The position numbers and the translations under genes are program-made. From Candidatus Eiseniibacteriota bacterium (lineage in GTDB: Bacteria > Arandabacterota > Arandabacteria > Arandabacterales > Arandabacteraceae), in the NCBI GenBank assembly GCA_030592245.1, contig JAUVJV010000102.1:1-7371 (forward strand): a DNA stretch of 7,371 nucleotides, in the 5' to 3' direction. Below the pieces are notes generated by a model that saw only the letters and a list, made by a program, of their open reading frames with translations, made no database searches and was not told where the DNA came from. Positions 1-4,997 of this stretch are shown one piece after another; within the stretch, counting starts at the first letter, position 1; each line of letters starts with the position of its first letter.

Positions 1-361
1 CCACCTCAAGCACCAGGCCGGCATGATTCGCCATCCCCTCCAGCCGCTTCTCATCGGCGATGTACTCACATTGCGTGGCCAGCCTGACACGCCGGGGAAG
101 GCTCTTCAAGGAACAGGAAAACACCATGATGCAGAGCAGAACCAGGAGCAGCGAAAAGTAGTGAGACCTGAAGATGTCGGTGAGACCGAGGTGCCAGACG
201 AAATTACCCCACACCTCCCCGTAGGCGCCGACATAGGCCTCGCGAGCCGCCCCCTGGGGCAGCATTGCCCCTATGAGGGAGAGCAGGGTGATGATGACCA
301 TCACGACAATCGCCACCCGGGTCGAGGTGAGGAATCTTGTGATTAGTCTAAGGATGTTCAC
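1..361 (-). CDS. resB: ResB/Ccs1-family cytochrome c biogenesis protein, N-terminal part (cut by window edge)
   Basis: ResB (Ccs1) works with ResC/CcsA in system II cytochrome c maturation, delivering haem to apocytochromes on the outer face of the cytoplasmic membrane. My minus-strand translation from the GTG at 361-359 gives 120 codons before the edge. It starts VNILRLITRFLTSTRVAIVV and continues into a first membrane helix (about residues 14-33) ending in the family-typical turn IGAMLPQG (30-37). A YVGAYG segment (43-48) and a LGLTDIFRSHYFS stretch (58-70) follow, then a second helix (about 69-85) ending in CSLKSLPRR (83-91), which resembles the ResB 'CSLRRLPR' pattern. A GGGAG ribosome binding site lies 7 nt upstream of the GTG. 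The frame stays open upstream through the palindromic repeat until a TGA at 463-461, so the start rests on the ribosome binding site and family length. The large periplasmic domain and any resC partner lie outside the window. Family assignment is from remembered sequence pattern, not a search. Confidence 0.85.
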   Translation of the reverse strand, partial: MNILRLITRFLTSTRVAIVVMVIITLLSLIGAMLPQGAAREAYVGAYGEVWGNFVWHLGLTDIFRSHYFSLLLVLLCIMVFSCSLKSLPRRVRLATQCEYIADEKRLEGMANHAGLVLEV

Positions 362-368
362 TTGCTGA

Positions 369-373
369 CTCCC
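369..373 (-). promoter_or_regulatory. Ribosome binding site of the resB-like gene
   Basis: GGGAG on the minus strand, 7 nt upstream of the GTG at 361. It decides the start, because the frame is also open further upstream through repeat DNA. Confidence 0.6.
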
Positions 374-385
374 GACAGAAAAAGG

Positions 386-446
386 AGAAAAAGGGGACAG
401 ACACCTATTTCGGCAACGCGGAAATAGGTGTCTGTCCCCTTTTTCT
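386..446. repeat. Palindromic REP-like element, copy 1
   Basis: A perfect inverted repeat. The left arm at 386-411 (beginning AGAAAAAGGGGACAGACACC and ending TATTTC) pairs base for base with the right arm at 421-446, giving a 26-bp stem around a 9-nt loop, GGCAACGCG. Within the loop, GC/GC can pair further around AAC. The core is 58 of 59 identical to copy 2 at 1906-1964 when both are read on the plus strand; the only difference is one loop base. The A5/T5 tracts at the stem base would let it act as a terminator in either direction. It fills most of the 139-nt gap between the small cysteine-rich gene and resB, and ends 24 nt before the resB GTG. Confidence 0.9.
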
Positions 447-461
447 GTCTGTCCCCTTTTT
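445..461 (-). repeat. Solo half-unit of the palindromic element, right of copy 1
   Basis: On the minus strand this is AAAAAGGGGACAGACAG, repeating the outer part of the adjoining right arm in direct orientation with a 17-nt period. In copy 2 the equivalent extra half-unit lies on the left side. No partner arm is visible for it. Confidence 0.8.
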
Positions 462-472
462 CATATTCTTTC

Positions 473-502
473 CGCCCTGAGAAAGGGCGCTGTCCCCTTT
501 TT
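473..502 (-). repeat. Degenerate third unit of the repeat with a small hairpin
   Basis: The minus strand at 502-490 reads AAAAAGGGGACAG, the same 13-nt head as the other units, but then diverges into a different small hairpin: CGCCCT (473-478) pairs with AGGGCG (484-489) around a 5-nt loop. The repeat's A tract supplies the last A's of the TAA stop of the upstream cysteine-rich gene, so the element begins exactly at the gene's end. It may be a sub-type of the same repeat family. Confidence 0.6.
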
Positions 503-695
503 ACTTATTGCAGGCTATGAACCTGGCGATCGATCTGTCATAAGTCCGTTCCACGTCATCGGGGAAGTAGCAGGCAGGAAGCTCTCCCAACCCGCGATGA
601 TAGGCGATGCACTCACAGCACTTGCCTTTCTTGGAGCAGGGCTCATAGGAGCAGTTACACACCTTCATGTTCTTCTCGTGATTAGGACACTCCAT
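501..695 (-). CDS. Small cysteine-rich protein (DUF6485-like, putative metal-binding cytosolic protein)
   Basis: A 64-residue protein starting MECPNHEKN, with nine cysteines at positions 3, 13, 15, 20, 26, 27, 29, 42 and 62. The cluster CNCSYEPC (13-20) followed by GKCCEC (24-29) suggests a structural metal site, probably zinc or Fe-S; the metal is inference. The later ELPACYFP (38-45) and ERTYDRSI (49-56) segments match what I remember of the small DUF6485 'cytosolic protein' family, whose function is unknown. There is no signal peptide or membrane segment. I chose the ATG at 695-693 over the in-frame GTG at 704 because the GGGAGG site is 10 nt from the ATG but 1 nt from the GTG, and because family members begin at MECPN. 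It overlaps the end of the transporter gene by 14 nt, so the two are probably translated from one message. Confidence 0.8.
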   Translation of the reverse strand: MECPNHEKNMKVCNCSYEPCSKKGKCCECIAYHRGLGELPACYFPDDVERTYDRSIARFIACNK

Positions 696-1869
696 CTTCC
701 TCACGCCTCCCTCTTAGACGCCCCGATGCCGCAACAAGTATCATCTCAATAATGCATAGCCCCAGCATCAGCAGGAATATTGACCTCAGGCCATATGCCT
801 CACCGACGACACCACCGATGCCGCTTGCGAAGGCGCCGATGCCGAAACCCACTGTGTAGTTGATGCCAAAAACCGCGCCGCGTCTCGTCGAATGGGACAC
901 CTTGGCAAGCAGCGTGTTCTGAAGCGGTTGAAATCCGAATATGAGAAGCACCGCAAGGGCCGCAACGGCGATCAGCAGGATGCCCTGGCCGAAGTAGAAG
1001 CCAACCGAGAGCCCGGCAAGGAGCGTGAAGATCAGGAAAAGCATCCGGTCTATCCTCTTGCGGCTGGACGCGAAATACCCTCCCACGAGCGGCCCTGCCA
1101 GGGAGACCACGAGTATGCCCGAGCTCACGAGCCCCAGGCGGCCGACATCATCCCCGATGAAGGCGACACGCTGAGAAAGATACGACGGGAAAAAAGTCAT
1201 GATGCCCCGGTATATGAGACCGTAGATGGCGCCGATCACATAGATAAGGATCAGTTCGCGGGTGATGCTCGCCCGCAGGCTCTTGCGCGGCTTCCTGGCA
1301 TGATGGTCCACGCTCTTAAGATGGAATCCCAGGCCAACCAGCAAGACCCCCAGGATCACCGCACCCGCACCACCTAAGACCAGGTAAGAATAAGTCCACC
1401 CGTGACGCACCGTCATCACGCCCGCGATGACAGGCGCTACGGCCACCCCAAGCGTCCCGGCCATGCCATGGATACCCAGGGCCTTTCCGGTCTCCTTGAT
1501 CGAGCTACTTATCAGTGACAATCCGGCGGGATGGTACATGCTGCCGAAGAGGCCCAGGAGCACGAGGGCAACCACGACACCTACCGTGGAACCGAGGACG
1601 AAGACAAGCACGGATGCCAGGGTTGTCCCGGCCAGGCAGATTACAAGCAGCAGCCTTGGTCCCAGCTTATCCGAAAGGAACCCGGCCGGAAGCGAACCGA
1701 AGCCGAAGGCCATGTATGAGGCCATCCCCACCAGCCCCACGCCCGAGAACTTCAGGTTGAGCGAGGTGCCGACCGACCTATAAATGGTCGGGAACACCAG
1801 CATGTACGCATGGATGAGGGCATGGCAGGCCGATACTGCTATGAGGATGGATTTCTCGCGCGACGTCAT
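682..1869 (-). CDS. Major facilitator superfamily (MFS) transporter
   Basis: A 395-residue integral inner-membrane protein with about twelve hydrophobic segments, the usual MFS length. After the start MTSREKS the first helix contains HALIHAYMLVFPTIY. The loop between helices 2 and 3 carries motif A as GFLSDKLGPR (63-72). Helix 4 has YHPAGLSLIS (112-121), followed by GIHGMAGTLG (132-141), a pattern resembling Fsr (fosmidomycin resistance)-like carriers. A basic loop (about 183-205, HHARKPRKS) separates the two six-helix halves. The substrate cannot be told. The start is the ATG at 1869-1867. An earlier in-frame GTG at 1923 adds 18 residues encoded entirely or mostly by repeat DNA, just after a TAG at 1926-1924, and is rejected. 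The ribosome binding site is weak: GGTGAG ends only 3 nt from the ATG. No promoter was recognised in the 102-nt upstream gap, which is mostly repeat. The gene overlaps the downstream cysteine-rich gene by 14 nt. Confidence 0.88.
   Translation of the reverse strand: MTSREKSILIAVSACHALIHAYMLVFPTIYRSVGTSLNLKFSGVGLVGMASYMAFGFGSLPAGFLSDKLGPRLLLVICLAGTTLASVLVFVLGSTVGVVVALVLLGLFGSMYHPAGLSLISSSIKETGKALGIHGMAGTLGVAVAPVIAGVMTVRHGWTYSYLVLGGAGAVILGVLLVGLGFHLKSVDHHARKPRKSLRASITRELILIYVIGAIYGLIYRGIMTFFPSYLSQRVAFIGDDVGRLGLVSSGILVVSLAGPLVGGYFASSRKRIDRMLFLIFTLLAGLSVGFYFGQGILLIAVAALAVLLIFGFQPLQNTLLAKVSHSTRRGAVFGINYTVGFGIGAFASGIGGVVGEAYGLRSIFLLMLGLCIIEMILVAASGRLRGRREEDGVS
706..711 (-). promoter_or_regulatory. 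Ribosome binding site of the small cysteine-rich gene
   Basis: GGGAGG on the minus strand, inside the 3' end of the transporter gene. It sits 10 nt from the ATG at 695 and only 1 nt from the alternative GTG at 704, which favours the ATG. Confidence 0.55.
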
Positions 1870-1889
1870 CTGCTCACCAGGGAACAAGG

Positions 1890-1906
1890 AAAAAGGGGAC
1901 AGACAG
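1890..1906 (+). repeat. Solo half-unit of the palindromic element, left of copy 2
   Basis: AAAAAGGGGACAGACAG on the plus strand, directly followed by the same head sequence of copy 2's left arm (17-nt direct period). It is the mirror of the half-unit found right of copy 1. It lies 20 nt upstream of the transporter ATG. Confidence 0.8.
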
Positions 1907-1965
1907 AAAAAGGGGACAGACACCTATTTCGGCAAAGCGGAAATAGGTGTCTGTCCCCTTTTTCT
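1905..1965. repeat. Palindromic REP-like element, copy 2
   Basis: A perfect 26-bp inverted repeat (arms 1905-1930 and 1940-1965) around the loop GGCAAAGCG, which differs from the loop of copy 1 by one base. It occupies most of the 102-nt space between the EIIA gene and the transporter, starting about 6 nt after the EIIA stop codon. No transposase gene is near. Such short intergenic palindromes are often spread by REP-associated Y1 transposases (RAYT) encoded elsewhere; that link is inference here. Confidence 0.9.
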
Positions 1966-1971
1966 CTTTTC

Positions 1972-2436
1972 CTAGTGATTGCCGCTCTCCACCTCTCCCA
2001 GCACCAAGATCACCTCACCGGGTGAGGATGCGGACTTGAGCCTGGACATGATGGCCTCGTCCTTTCCGATGAAGGCAACGGCTGAAAGGGCCTTGAGATA
2101 GGTGGTGGACTCCTCCGGCGGGGCAAGGATGAGAAAGACCAGGTGGCAGGGCTGACCGTCTTCGCTTTCGAAGTCGATCCCCTGACGCGAAATCCCCAGG
2201 GCTCCCACCAGGGAGCTCACTCCGGTGGTCCTTGCATGGGGAATTGCGATTCCCTTACCGATACCGGTGCTGCCCTTGTACTCCCGCTCGAGGGTATCGT
2301 CGACCAAGGTATCCCGGTCGGACCCCTCACAGCCGGAGGCTATGAGACCGGCGAGCTCGTCGATCGCCGCCCATTTGTCAACATCCGTGTCCCATATCTT
2401 CACGCATTCGATGCTTATGAGTTTCTCAAGAATCAT
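1972..2436 (-). CDS. PTS EIIA type-2 domain protein (PtsN / fructose-type)
   Basis: A 154-residue single-domain cytoplasmic protein. EIIA type-2 domains accept a phosphoryl group from HPr or NPr on a histidine. Here the conserved segment GSTGIGKGIAIPHAR (residues 55-69) contains the expected phosphorylation site His67. The later FLILAPPEESTTYLKALSAVA stretch (about 102-122) matches the family's LxxPxxxxxxHLxxLSxxA helix, with Tyr at the usual second His. No IIB or IIC domain is attached or adjacent, so a regulatory EIIA(Ntr)-like role is more likely than sugar uptake. The start is the ATG at 2436-2434, with GGAGG 7 nt upstream; a longer in-frame reading from 2517 would overlap the Usp gene by 61 nt and adds an unconserved stretch. 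It lies 20 nt after the Usp gene and is the last gene before palindrome copy 2. Confidence 0.88.
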   Translation of the reverse strand: MILEKLISIECVKIWDTDVDKWAAIDELAGLIASGCEGSDRDTLVDDTLEREYKGSTGIGKGIAIPHARTTGVSSLVGALGISRQGIDFESEDGQPCHLVFLILAPPEESTTYLKALSAVAFIGKDEAIMSRLKSASSPGEVILVLGEVESGNH

Positions 2437-2443
2437 TACAGGG

Positions 2444-2448
2444 CCTCC
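2444..2448 (-). promoter_or_regulatory. Ribosome binding site of the EIIA gene
   Basis: A consensus GGAGG on the minus strand, 7 nt before the ATG at 2436. It settles the start against the longer in-frame reading that would overlap the Usp gene. Confidence 0.75.
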
Positions 2449-2456
2449 AGAACACA

Positions 2457-2945
2457 CTATGTAGATTCGTAAAGGGACCGCACGATCTGCTCGCCCTTGA
2501 CGGTGAGCACGGGGCACTTGGCCAGCCGAAGGATCATCTCTCCCTCATCAAAATAGATATCGCGCCTACTCATAGGCTCTTCAATCTCACCAATGATAAT
2601 AAGACTGGCATCCAATTGGGTAGCTTTATCTACAACCTCCCTGTGCACCACTCCCTTGAGAAGTTCGGTGGTGATCACCAGGTCCTTGTCCCGGGCCAGC
2701 CTCTCGACCGCCCCGAGGTAGCGCTTCCCGTCCTCCTCGAGGTCGTGTTCCAGATCGACCTCCTCCTCCTGTACGAAGATCTTCGCGTTAAGCAGTTCCT
2801 CCAGCATCTTCTCGTTTACCACGTATACAGCATGGAGTTGCGCACCGTAGGCTCTTGCCAGGGCGATGGCATACCGGGCGGCATCGAGGGCCGCCTCGGT
2901 GGCATCCACGGACAGCACAATCTTGGCGAGCGGCGCACTGCTCAT
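2457..2945 (-). CDS. Universal stress protein, UspA family, with degenerate nucleotide-binding motif
   Basis: A 162-residue cytoplasmic single Usp domain. The first strand KIVLSVDATE (8-17) keeps the usual aspartate (Asp14). The Rossmann-like order continues to LDASLIIIG (111-119) and CPVLTVK (144-150), the typical final strand. The region that usually reads G-x2-G-x9-G-S/T, contacting ATP phosphates, is here GEIEEPMSRRDIYFDEGEM (119-137): the second glycine is replaced and the last G is followed by Glu instead of Ser/Thr. This suggests a non-ATP-binding or altered Usp, though that is inference. An acidic insert EEEVDLEHDLEED lies at 60-72. Its ATG shares one base with the TAA stop of atpD (TAATG), implying translational coupling, and a G-rich ribosome binding site lies in the atpD 3' end. 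Being in the ATPase operon suggests a dedicated regulatory or assembly role rather than a general stress protein. Confidence 0.87.
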   Translation of the reverse strand: MSSAPLAKIVLSVDATEAALDAARYAIALARAYGAQLHAVYVVNEKMLEELLNAKIFVQEEEVDLEHDLEEDGKRYLGAVERLARDKDLVITTELLKGVVHREVVDKATQLDASLIIIGEIEEPMSRRDIYFDEGEMILRLAKCPVLTVKGEQIVRSLYEST

Positions 2946-3580
2946 TACCTCACCCCCCTGCGGGCTTCCAGCCTGCCTTTGACCAGTTTGAGCGCGAAGA
3001 ACGCTTCGCGGTCGGCTTCTTCCAGTGAATCCTCTATGAACTTGACCGTCTCCTCATAATCGGGGATGAAGACCTTCTCCAGGGCATTGACCCTCCGCAC
3101 GGTCTTCTGGATCTCGCGGGCCAGCCTTATCAGGGATATCCGCGATTCGGCGAGTCTTCCGATGGCTGCGATGGCGTTCTTGAATCTCACCACCGCCTCG
3201 TCGGTCCATACCGACGTGGCCTGCGGACCATAGTAAGGAGCATTGTCTTTCAAGGATACATTAACCGTGGGGATCGCGACACCCATGATTCTTCGTTCCC
3301 TCATGGTGATATCGGTCTTCACATTCACGGCGCGTGAGGCGAAAGAAATCCCGGAGTCGCCGCTTGCAAGCTGCGCTTCCATCAAGGCCGTGTGCGCCCG
3401 GGCAAGCTCCTCATCGACCCGCTTCTGCGCCTCGACCGCCCTCGCCGTCAGGCCTTTGAGCTCGACCACGAGAATCTCACGCTTTTGCTCGAGAAGCTCG
3501 TGCCCCTCGTGTGCAAGCTCAAGGTCCTGCCTGAGCCTGATCAGGTTGGTCCGGGTCGGGGCTACTTCGTATCGCGCCAT
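2945..3580 (-). CDS. atpD: V/A-type ATP synthase subunit D (central rotor stalk)
   Basis: A 211-residue protein, the normal length of V/A-ATPase subunit D, which forms the coiled-coil axle inside the A3B3 head and links it to the membrane rotor. The start MARYEVAPTRTNLIRLRQDL is characteristic. An N-terminal helix (about 10-75), a middle segment with ERRIMGVAIPTVNV (95-108), and a long C-terminal helix with the ALEKVFIPDYEETVKFIEDSLEE signature (166-188) follow in the expected order. The start ATG lies 1 nt after the TGA of atpB, with AGGAAG about 5-6 nt upstream in the atpB 3' end. The gene follows B directly, as in most V/A operons. This is not the F-type atpD (beta subunit). Confidence 0.95.
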   Translation of the reverse strand: MARYEVAPTRTNLIRLRQDLELAHEGHELLEQKREILVVELKGLTARAVEAQKRVDEELARAHTALMEAQLASGDSGISFASRAVNVKTDITMRERRIMGVAIPTVNVSLKDNAPYYGPQATSVWTDEAVVRFKNAIAAIGRLAESRISLIRLAREIQKTVRRVNALEKVFIPDYEETVKFIEDSLEEADREAFFALKLVKGRLEARRGVR

Positions 3581-3581
3581 T

Positions 3582-4997
3582 TCACTTCCTGTAGTATTTC
3601 TTCAGCTCTTCCTCGGTGATCCTGTGCAACTCTTCCCTCGGGAGCACCGAGACCGCCTTCCAGCCGAGATCCAGGGTCTGCTCTATCGAACGGTTCTCAT
3701 CAAAGCTCTGAGAAAGGAAATCATTCTCGAAGACGTCCCCAAACTTAAGATACGTATGATCCACCGGCGCCAGTTCCTCCTCGCCGATCACGCTTGCCAG
3801 GGCCCTTATGTCCTTGACATGCGCATAGGCCGCGAAGAGCTGGCTCGCCAGGTGCGCGTGGTCTTCCCGGGTCATGCCCTCACCGATCCCGTCCGTCATC
3901 AGGCGCGAGAGCGACGGCAGGCCCGCGATGGGCGGGTAGATGCCCCGCTGGCTCAAGTCCCGCTCCAATACTATCTGTCCCTCGGTTATGAAGCCTGAAA
4001 GGTCGGGAACAGGATGCGATATGTCGTCATTGGGCATCGTCAGGACGGGCATCTGGGTTATGGAGCCGGGCCGGTCCTTTATGATACCGGAGCGCTCGTA
4101 GAGACTCGCAAGGTCGCTGTAAAGGTAGCCCGGATAGCCCTTTCTGCTGGGGATCTCCTCGCGCTCGGTTGAGATCTCCCGCAGGGCCTCACAGTAGTTG
4201 GTCATGTCGGTCATGATCACCAGGACGTGCATGCCCATCTCCGTAGCCAGGTACTCGGCAACGGTTAGAGCGACCCTGGGAGTGATCAGGCGTTCGACCG
4301 ATGGGGCATCCGCAAGGCTCAGGAAAACTGCGGCACGCTCCATCGCGCCCGACTCCTCGAAGTTTCTTATGTAGTACATCGCCTCGTCGTGCTTTATTCC
4401 CATGCCGGCAAAGACCACCGCGAAACCGGAATCCTCACTCACGATTCTGGCCTGTCTCGATACCTGGGCGACCAGCTGCATGTGGGGAAGGCCGCTGCCG
4501 GAGAAGATGGGCAGCTTCTGGCCCCTGACCAGCGTGTTCATGCCGTCAATAGCCGAGATACCGGTCTGGATGAACTGCCGCGGATACTCCCTGGCGGTCG
4601 GGTTGATCGGAAGTCCGTTCACATCGCTGGGTTCCCCAATGGGATCGGGGCCGCCGTCAATGGGTCTCCCCAACCCGTCAAAGACCCTGCCCAGGACCTC
4701 GGGCGAGACGGCCATCCTCAAAGGCTCACCCCGGAAGCGCACCCTGGTGGAGCCGAGCTTGAGGCCTGAGGTTCCCTCGAAGACCTGCACCACGGCGGCG
4801 CCGCTCGAGACCTCGAGGGTCATCCCCAACCGCACCCTGCCCGTACCATCGATCACCTCGACCAGCTCATTGTATCCCACATCATGGATTCCCCGGAGCG
4901 CGACGATCGGCCCCGATATCTCCTCGATGCCCACATACTCACGCTGGTCCAGGAGGTCGCGCCGTCTCGGCCTATCCGAAGATGCTTCCAAACTCAT
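3582..4997 (-). CDS. atpB: V/A-type ATP synthase subunit B (non-catalytic)
   Basis: A 471-residue protein, family length about 460-480. Subunit B alternates with subunit A in the soluble hexamer and supplies structural contacts and an arginine to the catalytic site. YVGIEEISGPIVALRGI (21-37) opens the beta-barrel. At the P-loop position it has FSGSGLPH (165-172) in place of GxxxxGKT, the normal degeneration of B subunits. It also has IMTDMTNYCEALREIS (261-276), SRKGYPGYLYSDLA (284-297), GSITQMP (311-317) and the PSLSRLM (361-367) segment with the probable arginine finger Arg365. The ATG at 4997 has GAGGAG 7 nt upstream and overlaps the end of atpA by 26 nt. The protein ends EEELKKYYRK, typical of the family. 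Not related to F-type atpB (subunit a). Confidence 0.96.
   Translation of the reverse strand: MSLEASSDRPRRRDLLDQREYVGIEEISGPIVALRGIHDVGYNELVEVIDGTGRVRLGMTLEVSSGAAVVQVFEGTSGLKLGSTRVRFRGEPLRMAVSPEVLGRVFDGLGRPIDGGPDPIGEPSDVNGLPINPTAREYPRQFIQTGISAIDGMNTLVRGQKLPIFSGSGLPHMQLVAQVSRQARIVSEDSGFAVVFAGMGIKHDEAMYYIRNFEESGAMERAAVFLSLADAPSVERLITPRVALTVAEYLATEMGMHVLVIMTDMTNYCEALREISTEREEIPSRKGYPGYLYSDLASLYERSGIIKDRPGSITQMPVLTMPNDDISHPVPDLSGFITEGQIVLERDLSQRGIYPPIAGLPSLSRLMTDGIGEGMTREDHAHLASQLFAAYAHVKDIRALASVIGEEELAPVDHTYLKFGDVFENDFLSQSFDENRSIEQTLDLGWKAVSVLPREELHRITEEELKKYYRK

Larger units (their letters stand above)
1890..1965 (-). terminator. Possible intrinsic terminator of the V-ATPase operon, formed by palindrome copy 2
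   Basis: In minus-strand RNA the 26-bp hairpin ends in CCCCUUUUUC, with a second CCCCUUUUU 12 nt later from the half-unit. A GC block followed by a U tract is terminator-like, and it comes directly after the last gene of the operon. The U tract pairs with an A tract in the stem, as in bidirectional terminators. Termination efficiency is unknown and the transporter may still be read through. Confidence 0.4.

Noticed and set aside
23..346. A 107-codon plus-strand frame at the left edge
   Set aside because: The minus strand of the same DNA encodes a clear ResB N-terminus with membrane helices and a ribosome binding site; the plus frame is a hydrophilic shadow.
450..480. Promoter for resB in the AT-richer stretch around GAATAT (minus strand)
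   Set aside because: No paired -35 and -10 boxes at proper spacing could be recognised; the similarity is too weak to report.
386..502. CRISPR-like array from repeated GGGGACAG motifs
   Set aside because: Units are inverted and of unequal spacing, with no unique spacers of constant length and no cas genes; the structure is a palindrome with half-units.
473..502. Intrinsic terminator from the small CGCCCT/AGGGCG hairpin
   Set aside because: On the plus strand the T run begins 8 nt after the stem, and on the minus strand no T run follows it, so it does not fit a standard terminator.
1972..2517. A 181-residue version of the EIIA protein starting at 2517
   Set aside because: The additional 27 residues overlap the Usp gene and look unconserved, whereas the ATG at 2436 has a consensus GGAGG 7 nt upstream and the start fits the family.
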